The notes: generated by a model not told the origin, from the sequence alone. Shown: positions 17,739 through 26,996, numbered from the stretch's first letter. The stretch is DNA of 64,000 nucleotides from Dinghuibacter silviterrae (GCF_004366355.1 NZ_SODV01000002.1:1094768-1158767), one strand, 5' to 3'. Program-made: numbers and translations.

Positions 17739-20096
17739 ATGTTCCGAAGCTACCTGACCATTGCCCTGCGAAACCTTGCCCGGAGCAAGGCCTTTTCCAT
17801 TATCAATATTCTTGGCCTTGCCCTGGGGCTGGCCGCCAGTATGCTCATCCTTTTGTGGGTGAGGGATGAGTGGAGCTACGACCGGTTTCACCAACACAGC
17901 GGGCAGTTGTATAAGGTATACGGGGCTGCATTCGTTGAAGGGAAAATCGACGGTTCTTATGGAACACCCCCTTTGTTGTACGGGGAGCTGAAAAGGAGGA
18001 TACCCGACATCGTCGCGGCCACTCCCCATTCCTGGAACGAGCAACATACCTTCCAGGTGGGAGACAAGATCTTTAAGGAATCGGGCGCCCATGCGGGGCC
18101 GGATTTTTTTCGCATGTTTAGCTTCCCTTTGCTGGAAGGCACGGCGGGCGATGCCTTGAACAGCCCGGAAAGCATCGCGATTTCCCGAAAAATGGCGGTG
18201 CACTTTTTTGGAAGCCCGGAAGCCGCCATCGGAAAGACCATCCGGTATGAAAATACCAAAGACCTCGTGGTGAAGGCGGTATACGAAGACATGCCCGTCC
18301 GGACGATGTTTCAGGATGATTTTGTGTTGAACTGGGAAACCTTCCTGGACGAAAATAACGGGTGGGCGAGGGACATCACCAATTTCGGACCCGAGACCTT
18401 TATCATGCTGCGCCCGGACGCGCACCCCGCGGCCGTCGACGCAAAGCTCCTGCATTTTATGGACCCTTACCTGGACAAGAAGGCAATCCCTATGACCATG
18501 GGTATGCAGCCGCTTCGGGATGTCTACCTGCATGGGCAATTTGAAGCGGGAAAACCGGCGGGGGGCAGGATCGCGTACGTGCATTTGTTTTCGCTGGTGG
18601 CCGCATTTATCCTCTTGATCGCCTGTATCAATTTCATGAACCTGACGACCGCGCGTTCGGTGCGGCGGATGAAGGAGATCGGGGTTCGGAAAGTGATCGG
18701 TGCGGTACGCGGGGCGCTGATTCGTCAATTCATGGGGGAGGCAATCCTTATCGCCCTGCTATCGGGTGGAGTGGCATTCCTGCTGGTGGTCTTGACCTTG
18801 CCTGCCTTTAACGAGCTCACCCGGAAACAAGTGAGCCTTCCTTATCAACACGTGCTTTTCTGGACAGCATTGGTTGGCATGATCCTCCTGACGGGTATCG
18901 TGTCGGGTAGTTATCCCGCGCTTGTCCTTTCGAAGTTTCAACCGATCAAAGTCCTGAAAGGGGCATCCCCCGGTGGAACCTGGCTTCGGAAGACCCTCGT
19001 GGTTTTCCAGTTTACCTTATCCATCGTCCTGATCATTGCCACGATCCTGGTGTCCCGGCAGATCCGCTTCCTGGAACAGACGAATTTGGGGTATGACAGG
19101 GAGAACCTGGTGTATATTCCCCTGGAAGGCAATTTGAAAACCAAACTGAAATTGTTCCAGCAGGAAGCACAGGAGATCCCGGGAGTCATCGCGATGACAG
19201 GGATGTCCAACGACCCGACGAACATTGCCAACGGGACCTCCGGGCTGAAGTGGACCGGGAAGGATCCTGATGCCAAAATACAGTTTTCGTGGGCCTCCGT
19301 CGGGTATGACTTTGTCAGCACCCTTCGCCTCCAAATGCGCTATGGGCGGGACTTTGACAAAAGCCTTCCCTCGGATTCGACCGGCTATATCATCAATGAA
19401 GCCGCCCTGGCAAAGATCGGCTACAAAGACCCCATCGGGCAACCGCTTACTTTTTGGCGCAAACCGGGTCGTATTATCGGTGTCGTCAGGGATTTTCATT
19501 TTCAATCCCTGCACGAACCAATCAAGCCGATGGTGATCCACCTGGATACGCTGAGCCAATTGACGGTCGCCCTGATCCGTATCCGCGCGGGACAAACCGG
19601 TGACGCCATCAAAGGGTTGGAAAGGCTGTGCAAAAGCCTGAACCCGGCTTTCCCGTTCAACTACCGCTTTTCGGACGAAGAATACGTCCGTCAATACAGG
19701 AGCGAGGAGGTCGTCGGTCACCTGGCATTGGGTTTTGCGGCCCTGGCCATATTTATTTCCTGTCTGGGGCTGCTCGGGCTTTCCGTTTTCACGGCCCAGC
19801 AGCGGATGAAGGAGATCAGCATCCGGAAGGTCCTCGGGGCGGGGCTTTTCAACCTTTTTGCCCTGCTCACCAAGGACTTTCTTCTCCTGGTGGTCATCGC
19901 CTTCCTGATCGCCGCTCCCGTCGCCTGGTGGGCAATCCACCGCTGGCTGGAACAGTTCTCCTACCGGACGGAGGTCAGCTGGTGGATATTCGCACTCGCG
20001 GGTATACTGGCGCTGCTGATTGCGCTCGTGACGATTTCCTACCAGACGTTGCGCGCGGCGGCCGCCCGGCCGGCCCAGCGCCTCCGGACGGAATAA
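17739..20096 (+). CDS. MacB/FtsX-type ABC transporter permease
   Basis: The 785-residue double-FtsX permease has the same plan as the one at 5569-7959: MFRSYLTIALRNLARSKAFSI, first helix, MacB periplasmic core, a first FtsX block with LLIACINFMNLTTARS and MKEIGVRKVIGAVRG, a second periplasmic domain, and a terminal FtsX block with FISCLGLLGLSVF and MKEISIRKVLGAG. It should form the membrane part of an efflux or mechanotransmitting ABC complex, with its ATPase encoded elsewhere. The two permeases are clearly paralogous but diverged. The following histidine kinase gene is 89 bases downstream and may be independent. Confidence 0.87.
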   Translation: MFRSYLTIALRNLARSKAFSIINILGLALGLAASMLILLWVRDEWSYDRFHQHSGQLYKVYGAAFVEGKIDGSYGTPPLLYGELKRRIPDIVAATPHSWNEQHTFQVGDKIFKESGAHAGPDFFRMFSFPLLEGTAGDALNSPESIAISRKMAVHFFGSPEAAIGKTIRYENTKDLVVKAVYEDMPVRTMFQDDFVLNWETFLDENNGWARDITNFGPETFIMLRPDAHPAAVDAKLLHFMDPYLDKKAIPMTMGMQPLRDVYLHGQFEAGKPAGGRIAYVHLFSLVAAFILLIACINFMNLTTARSVRRMKEIGVRKVIGAVRGALIRQFMGEAILIALLSGGVAFLLVVLTLPAFNELTRKQVSLPYQHVLFWTALVGMILLTGIVSGSYPALVLSKFQPIKVLKGASPGGTWLRKTLVVFQFTLSIVLIIATILVSRQIRFLEQTNLGYDRENLVYIPLEGNLKTKLKLFQQEAQEIPGVIAMTGMSNDPTNIANGTSGLKWTGKDPDAKIQFSWASVGYDFVSTLRLQMRYGRDFDKSLPSDSTGYIINEAALAKIGYKDPIGQPLTFWRKPGRIIGVVRDFHFQSLHEPIKPMVIHLDTLSQLTVALIRIRAGQTGDAIKGLERLCKSLNPAFPFNYRFSDEEYVRQYRSEEVVGHLALGFAALAIFISCLGLLGLSVFTAQQRMKEISIRKVLGAGLFNLFALLTKDFLLLVVIAFLIAAPVAWWAIHRWLEQFSYRTEVSWWIFALAGILALLIALVTISYQTLRAAAARPAQRLRTE

Positions 20097-20185
20097 CGGG
20101 TATTCATTTTGTTCATAATCAACCACTTAATCCGGACCTCTCCCATTTGTGACATATCTGTCCAATATTTGCTTTGAATATTGAT

Positions 20186-22801
20186 ATGATGGACCTTCCA
20201 CCGGAGGCATACAGGGGTTTTTTTGAGAACGCCAAAGGGCTGATGTGTATCCATGACCTGGACGGAAGGGTTTTGGAAGTCAACGAAGCGAGTGCGGAAA
20301 GCCTGGGGTATTCCCTGGAAGAGCTTCGGCAGATGACCTTGTTTGACGTGGTATTGGAACAGTATCATCACGAACTGCACCAATATCTGAAGGCGATACG
20401 GGCGATGGGGAAGGTCAGCGGGATCATGCGGACGAAGCACAAGAGCGGAGCGATGCGGATCTGGTTGTTTAGTAACGTGCTGGAAAAGGGATCGAGCGGG
20501 ACGGCATACGTTTTTGGCAACGCCCTGGACATCACCGACCGGTATAACCTGGAAGCGCAGCTGAGAAGGAATGAGGCGTTGCTAAAGGCGTTTGTGGAAT
20601 ACGCACCCGCGGCCATGGCCATGCTGGACAAAGAGCTCCGGTTTGTCACCTGCAGCAGCCGCTGGCTGGAAATGTTCGGGCAAAAGGTGGGTGACGTGGC
20701 CGGCCGGACCATCACCGAGGTGTTTGGCGAGGTGGAAGAAATGTGGAAGGAAATCTACAAACGGTGTCTCCTCGGCGCGGTGGAAAAGGGGGAATACCGG
20801 ATACAGCACCCGGGGCGGCCGGACATGTATCTGCGCTGGGAAATACGGCCCTGGACCGGACACGACGGGAAGATAGGCGGTGTCATGGCCTTGAACGAGG
20901 ACGTGACCGAGGAACGGATGCAAAAAGAAGAGTTGCAGCGGGCCAAGCGCCAGGCGGAACAGGCCAGCCTCGCCAAATCCGAATTCCTGGCCAATATGAG
21001 CCACGAGATCCGCACCCCGCTGAACGGGGTGATCGGGTTCACCGACCTCCTGCTAAGGACCGAGCTGAGCGAGGGCCAGGAACAATACCTGACGATCGTC
21101 AACCAGTCGGCCAATTCGCTGCTGAACATCATCAACGACATCCTGGATTTTTCAAAGATAGAAGCCGGAAAGCTCGAACTGGACGTAGACCGGTGCGACC
21201 TTTTACAACTCAGCGGGGAAGCCAGCGACATCGTGACCTACCAGGTCCAGCGCAAAGGGCTGGAGATGCTGCTCGACCTTTCTTCGGAGCTCCCCCGGTA
21301 TATTTGGGCGGACGCCATCCGTTTAAAGCAGGTGTTGATCAACCTGCTGGGGAACGCGGTCAAGTTTACGGAGGCAGGAGAGATAGAACTCAAGGTGGCC
21401 TTGAAGCGAAAGCTCCAGGGTAACCAGGCGACGATCCGTTTCGAGGTGAGGGATACCGGCATCGGCATACAACCGGAGAAACAAGGCAAGATCTTCGAAG
21501 CCTTTTTGCAGGAAGACACCTCTACGACAAAAAAATACGGGGGCACCGGTTTGGGCCTGACCATCTCCAACAAGCTGCTCGGCCTCATGGGCAGCCGGCT
21601 TCAGTTGGAAAGTACACCCGGCGCAGGCAGCACTTTTTTCTTCGACCTGGACGTCATGGCCTCGTATGAGGCCCCGTACCAGGGGGAAGCGTTGCCCGGT
21701 ATACGAAGGGCGCTGGTGGTCGACGACAATAAAAATAACCGGACGATCATCCGGGATATGCTTTCCCTGAAGGGCATCCCCTGCGATGAAGCGGCCAGCG
21801 GGCAGGAGGCCGTTCAAAAGGTCAGCAAGGGACAGGCCTATGACGTCATTATCATGGACTACTATATGCCGGGTATGAACGGGCTGGACGCCATCCGGAT
21901 GCTCCGGGACGAATTCGAGGGGCCTGCGCCGTTTGTACTTTTGCATAGCTCCGCCGAAGACGACAAAATCATCCAGGCCTCCAGGGACCTGGATGTCGAC
22001 GCCCGTTTGATGAAACCCATCAAGATGGAGGAGTTCTACCGGTCGCTCGCCGGGCTCCGCGCGCATGACCGCTCCCGGGAGACCAAAACACGGACACCGG
22101 TATCGAACGGTCAGGCGGTTCGCATTTTGCTCGTAGAAGACAACGAAGTCAACATCATCCTGGCCAGAACCGTGATCGCCAACCTGCTCCCCGCGGCGGA
22201 CATCGGGGTGGCCCGCAACGGGAAGGAAGCGCTGCTCGCCTGCGAACGCCTGTTACCCGACCTCATTCTGATGGACGTGCAGATGCCCGAGATGAACGGC
22301 TATGAGGCCACGACCCTGTTAAGACAACGCTACCCCCATCAGCACATCCCCATCATCGCCCTCACGGCCGGCAACGTAGCCGGGGAAAAAGAAAACTGTC
22401 TCCGCGCCGGCATGGACGACTTTATCGCAAAGCCTTTCCGGGAAGATACCCTGGTCAAGGTGTTTGAACAATGGCTCCCCCGCCAGGCCTTTGACATCGA
22501 CCGCCTGAAGGAAAACCTGGGTGACGCTGCCACGAGCGAGGCGATAACGGCCATCCTGCAAGCCACGGCCCTAGACCTGGAGCGCACGAGAACGGATCTT
22601 CAACAAGTAAAAAACGACAACGGGCGTCTAAGGGCCCTCGCCCATCGTTTATACGGCACCGCTACATCCGCGGGGATGACGACCCTGGCGGCTTTGTCCC
22701 GGGAACTGGAAGTGTCGGACGGCGACAAAGATGCCGCCCCCCTGATCGGGGAGATCGGGCGCTGTCTGAAAGCCATCGAACGTACGCTGGCCGCCTTATA
22801 G
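20186..22801 (+). CDS. Hybrid sensor histidine kinase (PAS-PAS-HK-REC-REC-Hpt)
   Basis: The 871-residue soluble kinase reads as two PAS domains (about 6-120 and 125-245), a dimerisation domain with phospho-acceptor H273 in MSHEIRTPLNG, an ATPase domain with NAVKF, DTGIGI and GGTGLGLTI, two receiver domains with phospho-acceptors D558 (IIMDYYMPGMNG) and D697 (LILMDVQMPEMNG), and a C-terminal Hpt domain with H820 (LAHRLYG). It thus holds a full internal phosphorelay. No transmembrane helix is seen, so the signal is intracellular or met at the membrane. The frame extends four codons to a TTG, but the ATG at 20186 is more likely. No output regulator is adjacent, so the target is unknown. Confidence 0.92.
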   Translation: MMDLPPEAYRGFFENAKGLMCIHDLDGRVLEVNEASAESLGYSLEELRQMTLFDVVLEQYHHELHQYLKAIRAMGKVSGIMRTKHKSGAMRIWLFSNVLEKGSSGTAYVFGNALDITDRYNLEAQLRRNEALLKAFVEYAPAAMAMLDKELRFVTCSSRWLEMFGQKVGDVAGRTITEVFGEVEEMWKEIYKRCLLGAVEKGEYRIQHPGRPDMYLRWEIRPWTGHDGKIGGVMALNEDVTEERMQKEELQRAKRQAEQASLAKSEFLANMSHEIRTPLNGVIGFTDLLLRTELSEGQEQYLTIVNQSANSLLNIINDILDFSKIEAGKLELDVDRCDLLQLSGEASDIVTYQVQRKGLEMLLDLSSELPRYIWADAIRLKQVLINLLGNAVKFTEAGEIELKVALKRKLQGNQATIRFEVRDTGIGIQPEKQGKIFEAFLQEDTSTTKKYGGTGLGLTISNKLLGLMGSRLQLESTPGAGSTFFFDLDVMASYEAPYQGEALPGIRRALVVDDNKNNRTIIRDMLSLKGIPCDEAASGQEAVQKVSKGQAYDVIIMDYYMPGMNGLDAIRMLRDEFEGPAPFVLLHSSAEDDKIIQASRDLDVDARLMKPIKMEEFYRSLAGLRAHDRSRETKTRTPVSNGQAVRILLVEDNEVNIILARTVIANLLPAADIGVARNGKEALLACERLLPDLILMDVQMPEMNGYEATTLLRQRYPHQHIPIIALTAGNVAGEKENCLRAGMDDFIAKPFREDTLVKVFEQWLPRQAFDIDRLKENLGDAATSEAITAILQATALDLERTRTDLQQVKNDNGRLRALAHRLYGTATSAGMTTLAALSRELEVSDGDKDAAPLIGEIGRCLKAIERTLAAL

Positions 22802-22808
22802 GCGGATT

Positions 22809-23534
22809 TTACCACGGACTTTCCCCCCTGTCCGGAATGTCATTGCTAAAGTACTTCCCCGTAGGCCCATCGGCCCCGATGGTAGCGTACTTGACGATAA
22901 TCGCCGCCGCGTCTTCCACAGAGCCCGGGCCATTGTGGCGGTTAAAGTCTGTAGCAGTATGCCCAGGGCACACGGCGTTCACCTTGAAGGGGGTATCCCT
23001 CAGGTCATAAGCCAGCGCCACCGTATAGGCGTTCAGGGCCGATTTGGAAGGACCGTAGGCGCCGCCCTTGATGGCGTAAAACTTCCACCTGGGATCGCTG
23101 TGCAGGGTCAGGGAGCCCAGCAAGGACGTCACATTGACGATCCGGGGCTCGGGAGACTGGTGGAGCAGGTCGATAAAGGCGCCGACCATGTCCATGGCCC
23201 CGAATACGTTGGTATTATACACTTCCCGGGCCAGGGCCGAAGTGGTGGTGGAGGCCGGTTGCGGGAAGCCCCCACTGATGCCGGCGTTGTTGATAAGGAC
23301 GTCGAGCGAGGACACGGAAGCCCGCGCGGCAGCGATCGAAGCCGGGTCTGTGACGTCGAGTTGCAGGGCCGCTACCGAAGAAAGCCCTTCCGCATGAAGC
23401 TTTGCGGCGGCGGCGGACCCTTTGGCGAGGTCCCGGCTACCGATATACACGAAATACCCTTGCTGCGCCAATTGCCTGGCGGTTTCAAAACCGATGCTTT
23501 TGTTCGCGCCTGTGATGAGTGCTGTCTTTTTCAT
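22809..23534 (-). CDS. SDR-family NAD(P)-dependent oxidoreductase
   Basis: This 241-residue short-chain dehydrogenase has the cofactor motif TGANKSIG (residues 8-15), NNAG near 82-85, and the catalytic triad S137, Y160 and K164 (YGPSK). Arg34 after the second strand (IGSRD) suggests NADPH preference. It resembles carbonyl-reductase-like SDRs. The substrate is unknown. It is the last gene of a minus-strand run MerR-AraC-SDR with 51 bases between it and the AraC gene, so its expression is probably controlled by these two regulators, perhaps in response to reactive carbonyl compounds (inference). Confidence 0.9.
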   Translation of the reverse strand: MKKTALITGANKSIGFETARQLAQQGYFVYIGSRDLAKGSAAAAKLHAEGLSSVAALQLDVTDPASIAAARASVSSLDVLINNAGISGGFPQPASTTTSALAREVYNTNVFGAMDMVGAFIDLLHQSPEPRIVNVTSLLGSLTLHSDPRWKFYAIKGGAYGPSKSALNAYTVALAYDLRDTPFKVNAVCPGHTATDFNRHNGPGSVEDAAAIIVKYATIGADGPTGKYFSNDIPDRGESPW

Positions 23535-23585
23535 GACACAAAGCTAGACAGCGCGTATAAAAAGCCCGTTGCACTCTGAAAGGTT

Positions 23586-24473
23586 TCAATGGTACATTTC
23601 CCGGATATAGGTCCGGTATTCGACCGGGGTGCGCTGGGTAAGTCGTTTAAAGAACCGGTTGAAATAGGACGCGTCCTCAAAACCCAGCTCGAACGCGATC
23701 TCCTTAACGGCCCGGTCCGTATAGAACAACAGGCGCTTGGCCTCCACGATCAGGCGATCATGGATGTGCACGATAGCGGGCTTGCCACTTTGCTCCTTGA
23801 CCACGTCACTCAGATGACCTGGAGATAGGTGAAGCCTGTCCGCATAGTCCGCCACCTCGTGGAGTGCTGCAAACGACTCCTCGATCATGGACAGGAAACG
23901 GTGGAGCAACACCCGGTCGGGCGTAGACGCAGCGGCGCTGTATTGTTCGGTATACAACCGGCTCAGGTAGATCAGCAATACTTTCGTATAGGCCAGCAGC
24001 ATGTTTTGGTGCCAGGGGCCCTTGTTGCCGTATTCGGCGAGGATCTGGCCAAGAAGGCCTTCCACGAATACGACATCCGCTTCGCCTAAGGTAAGCTCGT
24101 GGCCGCCCTGTGGGTTCCGGATCAGCGGCAGGTTTTTGAGAAAACCGCTTTCGTCCAGTGCCAGGAATTCCTCGGTAAAGCTGATGCCCACCCCTGAGAT
24201 AGGTTTGGGTTCTTCCTTTAGATGGACCTGGTGCGGGACCGTAAAATAAAAGGTGTTGGGCTGTAAAACGTAGGGCTTCATGTCCACCCAGTGCCGGCTG
24301 CTCCCGTTCTTGACAAAACTCAGGAAAAAATAATCCTTCCGGTGCGGCACCAGGAAGTCAAGCTTTACATAGCCCGACGAACGATCGTACCAGAACGCAC
24401 GAAAACAGGGGTTGCCCGTCGCGGGATCCGGTTCGAAGGGATAGTGTGGGATGGGGATCTCGGCGGTGATCAT
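23586..24473 (-). CDS. AraC-family transcriptional regulator
   Basis: The 295-residue protein has an N-terminal cupin-like sensing domain (about 1-175, including YVLQPNTFYFTVPHQVH) and two C-terminal helix-turn-helix motifs (VADYADRLHLSPGHLSDVVKEQSG and VKEIAFELGFEDASYFNRFFKR). The ATG at 24473 was chosen because upstream codons overlap the MerR gene in another frame and give an implausible, Pro/Gly/Arg-rich stretch. Start and upstream stop overlap by 4 bases, indicating translational coupling with the MerR gene. It probably regulates the SDR gene downstream. Confidence 0.9.
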   Translation of the reverse strand: MITAEIPIPHYPFEPDPATGNPCFRAFWYDRSSGYVKLDFLVPHRKDYFFLSFVKNGSSRHWVDMKPYVLQPNTFYFTVPHQVHLKEEPKPISGVGISFTEEFLALDESGFLKNLPLIRNPQGGHELTLGEADVVFVEGLLGQILAEYGNKGPWHQNMLLAYTKVLLIYLSRLYTEQYSAAASTPDRVLLHRFLSMIEESFAALHEVADYADRLHLSPGHLSDVVKEQSGKPAIVHIHDRLIVEAKRLLFYTDRAVKEIAFELGFEDASYFNRFFKRLTQRTPVEYRTYIREMYH

Positions 24474-24859
24474 AGACAACCCTCCATAATGTCGCCAATG
24501 ACACACCTGCCGGCGGCGTCCTCGGAAACGATCGACGCCAGCTTCGTCCTGGTCGCCACCAGTTGCCGGATGGTCTCGTCTATCCGCGCGATCTTTCGTT
24601 GCACATAACGGATACCCCGCTCCGGCTGCATCACCCCTTCCTCCATCAGGGTGATGATGCCCAGGGTTTCCTGGAGGGTAAAACCGTACTCCTTGATCTG
24701 CCGGATGGCGCACAACCGGCGAAGGACGGACTCCGGGTAGTCCTTGAACGCAAAGCGGTTCCTTGTCCGGTCTTCCAGCCGTATCAGGCCTTTTTTCTCA
24801 TAAAACCGGATAGTATCCTTGCTAAAGCCCGACTTTCTGGAAAGTTCGCCGATCCGCAT
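24470..24859 (-). CDS. MerR-family transcriptional regulator
   Basis: The 129-residue protein opens with the MerR winged helix (MRIGELSRKSGFSKDTIRFYEKKGLI, about 1-70) followed by a long dimerisation helix (about 80-115). A short tail contains a single CVIGDIMEGC pair of cysteines (119 and 128) that might bind a thiol-reactive ligand or metal. It is the first gene of the MerR-AraC-SDR run. A MerR-type dyad lies upstream in the divergent promoter region at 24897-24912. Confidence 0.9.
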   Translation of the reverse strand: MRIGELSRKSGFSKDTIRFYEKKGLIRLEDRTRNRFAFKDYPESVLRRLCAIRQIKEYGFTLQETLGIITLMEEGVMQPERGIRYVQRKIARIDETIRQLVATRTKLASIVSEDAAGRCVIGDIMEGCL

Positions 24860-24896
24860 AAAAAATATTTTTGAGGGGTGGTGAACACCGTTGACT

Positions 24897-24917
24897 ATAC
24901 TCCAAGGTGTATGTTTG
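24897..24917 (+). promoter_or_regulatory. MerR-type operator dyad inside a divergent promoter
   Basis: ATACTCC-AA-GGTGTAT (24897-24912) is an inverted repeat with 14 of 16 symmetric positions. It lies between TTGAC (24891-24895) and a perfect -7 box TATGTTTG (24910-24917) pointing at the thioesterase gene. MerR regulators typically bind in the spacer and distort it to activate, so the dyad is the probable site for the MerR protein encoded at 24859. The -33 to -7 distance (16 bases after TTG) differs from the usual Bacteroidota 19. Confidence 0.5.
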
Positions 24918-24937
24918 TCCGGCTAAAATACTGAATT

Positions 24938-25411
24938 ATGGAAAAGGAACCTATGTCCCTCTATACCATCCGTTTCAGCGACTGCGACCCTTTCGGGCAC
25001 CTGAACAACGGGCGCTACATCGATTATTTCCTGAATGCCCGGGAGGATCATCTCCGTGATCACTATGGGATCGAACTCAATGAGTGGGCCAAAAGGGGGA
25101 TCGGTTTTGTCGTCAACCGGCACGACATCCGTTACCTGCGCCCCGCGGGCTATAACGAACGCGTAGCCATCCGGTCTGCGTTGATCGGTTGGACCGACAC
25201 GGAACTACACGTGGAGTTACAGATGTGGGACGAGCCGCTCCGGCAGTTGAAGGCGATCGTTTGGACGAGCTTTACCCGTGTCAACGCGGCGACCGGGCGG
25301 AAGGAAGCACACACGCAGGAGACGATCGAATTCGTCCGGTGGGCCTTGCTCGAAGGGGGCCCGGAGGGCCTGGACGAGCGCATCGCCGCGCTCCGTACCG
25401 CGAATGCCTGA
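24938..25411 (+). CDS. Acyl-CoA thioesterase, hotdog fold (4HBT/YbgC-like)
   Basis: The 157-residue protein has the hotdog thioesterase signature FSDCDPFGHLNNGRYIDYFLNARE near residues 13-36, in which the aspartate before PFGHLNN is the usual catalytic residue. The length fits the YbgC/FadM group. It would hydrolyse short or medium acyl-CoA in the cytoplasm. It is divergent from the MerR gene across a dyad-bearing promoter, so it may be co-regulated with the SDR operon. It ends 7 bases before the convergent LacI gene. Confidence 0.85.
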   Translation: MEKEPMSLYTIRFSDCDPFGHLNNGRYIDYFLNAREDHLRDHYGIELNEWAKRGIGFVVNRHDIRYLRPAGYNERVAIRSALIGWTDTELHVELQMWDEPLRQLKAIVWTSFTRVNAATGRKEAHTQETIEFVRWALLEGGPEGLDERIAALRTANA

Positions 25412-25418
25412 CCCGTTC

Positions 25419-26432
25419 TTAAAGCCTCTTCGAGGACTCCCGGACAAACAGCTTCGGTCGTAGCACCTCCTCTACATGATACATATCCTCCTGGTTGTGC
25501 ATCGCCTCGATAAACAGCTTGGCCGCAGCCTTCCCCATGTCAAAGGACGGCTGGTCGACGCTGGAGATGGTAGGGGTCAGCAGGTTGACGATGGGCTCGT
25601 TGTTAAAACCCACCAGGCCGATGTCGTGGGGCATCGAGAGTCCCTTTTCCTTAATGGCCAGCATCGCCCCCAGCGCCATCCGGTCACTGATGGTAAAGAT
25701 CGCGTCCGGTCTTTTGCGCATGGCCAGCAATTCAAGCGTGGCGTAGTACGCATAGTTCTGGTTGAAGTCGCAGTGAACGACCAATTGCCTGTCGATATTG
25801 ACCTTTCGTTTTTTCAGCGCTTTGAGATAGCCGTCCACCCGGCTGTTGCTGACGCCTAAGTTAGCCGGACCCGCCAGCACCGCGATCCGTTTGTACCCCT
25901 GGTCCAACAGGTGTTCGGTGGCCAGCAGCCCGCCCTCTTCGTTGTCCAGGCGCACGCTCGGCGCCGTGAGGTGCGGCGTGACCCGGTCGAACACGACCAT
26001 GGGTAGCCCTCTGGCCTGTACCTTTTTAAAGTGATCGAAGATCTTCGTTTCGCTCGACACGGACACGATAAACCCGTCGACCAGGCTGTCCAGCAACCGT
26101 CCCGTGTTGAGGATTTCCCGGCCGAACGATTCATTGCTTTGACAGACCATGACCGTATAGCCCGCTTCGAGGGCGACCTCGTCGATGCCCCGGATCATCG
26201 TGGACAGGACATAATCCAGATTGGGCACGATCACCCCGATCGTGTGCGTTTGTTTTTGACGCAGGCTCAACGCCAGCTTGTTGGGTTGGTAGTTCAGCTC
26301 CTCTGATAAAAGGACCACCGCCTGTTTGGTTTCGGCGTTTATATCGGGTGCATTTCTGAGGGCCCTCGACACCGTCGAAATGGAGATCCCCAGCCTTTGC
26401 GCGATGTCTTTTATCGTAGCGGGTTTGTTCAT
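25419..26432 (-). CDS. LacI-family transcriptional repressor of the polyuronate locus
   Basis: The 337-residue regulator has the LacI helix-turn-helix and hinge (ATIKDIAQRLGISISTVSRALR, residues 4-25) and a periplasmic-binding-protein-like sensor domain (TIGVIVPNLDYVLSTMIRGI ... LVGFNNEPIVNLLTPTISSVDQP). The ATG at 26432 was chosen because codons upstream of it lie before the HTH and family members begin M-x-K-x-x-T-I-K-D-I-A. It faces the cupin/lyase/SusCD genes across a 216-base gap holding an 18-bp palindrome, so it most likely represses them until a sugar-acid inducer binds. Confidence 0.92.
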   Translation of the reverse strand: MNKPATIKDIAQRLGISISTVSRALRNAPDINAETKQAVVLLSEELNYQPNKLALSLRQKQTHTIGVIVPNLDYVLSTMIRGIDEVALEAGYTVMVCQSNESFGREILNTGRLLDSLVDGFIVSVSSETKIFDHFKKVQARGLPMVVFDRVTPHLTAPSVRLDNEEGGLLATEHLLDQGYKRIAVLAGPANLGVSNSRVDGYLKALKKRKVNIDRQLVVHCDFNQNYAYYATLELLAMRKRPDAIFTISDRMALGAMLAIKEKGLSMPHDIGLVGFNNEPIVNLLTPTISSVDQPSFDMGKAAAKLFIEAMHNQEDMYHVEEVLRPKLFVRESSKRL

Positions 26433-26488
26433 TACGGTATAAAGATAGGGGGAAAAATATGCCCGATGGACCAACTGCCGATAGCGTT

Positions 26489-26506
26489 ACCGGAAACGTT
26501 GCCGGT
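26489..26506. promoter_or_regulatory. Probable LacI-family operator (18-bp palindrome)
   Basis: ACCGGAAACGTTGCCGGT is symmetric at 16 of 18 positions around a central AACGTT, the CG-centred pattern typical of LacI/GalR operators. It lies 57 bases upstream of the repressor ATG and 143 bases upstream of the cupin ATG. The rest of the 26433-26648 gap is AT-rich and shows no other clear element. Confidence 0.6.
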
Positions 26507-26648
26507 GAGAGAATATTTAAAAAAAAGAGGTACTTCGCTGGAAATACTGAATGAAAATTAAAGATTAGGGGATTTTTTTTGAAATCTTTTTCTGCACAGG
26601 AGACCGCATTCGCCCCATGTTTGAAATAATATTGATGGAAATGCAACT

Positions 26649-26996
26649 ATGAAGATAAACGGCCTGGTTAAAGGTTTTGTAGAGGATGAAAGCCTTCCTT
26701 GGGAAAGTGTGGGTGATGGTGTTCAACGGAAAATACTGGCGTATGACGATCGCCTGATGGTGGTGCGGGTGCGTTTCGAGAGCGGGGGCATCGGCCCCTT
26801 GCACCATCACCCGCATTCGCAGATCACCTACGTCGAAAGCGGTGTTTTCGAGATAGAAATGGACGGAGTGAAAAGGGTGTTGAAAGGAGGAGATGCTTAC
26901 TACGTAGCCTCCGGCCTGGTGCACGGGGCGGTATGCCTGGAACAGGGTGTCCTGGTCGATGCGTTTAGCCCCACCCGTGAGGATTTCTTGCTATAG
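26649..26996 (+). CDS. KdgF-like cupin, probable unsaturated-uronate processing enzyme
   Basis: The 115-residue single-domain cupin has metal-ligand candidates in LHHHPHSQ (residues 51-58) and H92 in GLVHG, and the family-typical tail DAFSPTREDFL. KdgF enzymes speed conversion of 4,5-unsaturated monouronates, produced by pectate or alginate lyases, to their open-chain ketoform. The position as first gene before an alginate-lyase-fold enzyme and a SusCD pair supports this role. No signal peptide is seen, so it should act in the cytoplasm. The next gene starts 19 bases downstream. Confidence 0.82.
   Translation: MKINGLVKGFVEDESLPWESVGDGVQRKILAYDDRLMVVRVRFESGGIGPLHHHPHSQITYVESGVFEIEMDGVKRVLKGGDAYYVASGLVHGAVCLEQGVLVDAFSPTREDFLL

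Noticed and set aside
17610-18728. 372-codon open frame antisense to the permease gene
   Set aside because: Composition is His/Arg/Pro-biased and domain-free, while the sense strand carries clear FtsX motifs.
23586-24713. AraC regulator starting at 24713 with an 80-residue extension
   Set aside because: The extension is a frame-shifted shadow of the MerR gene; the ATG at 24473 gives the normal AraC length and ATGA-type overlap.
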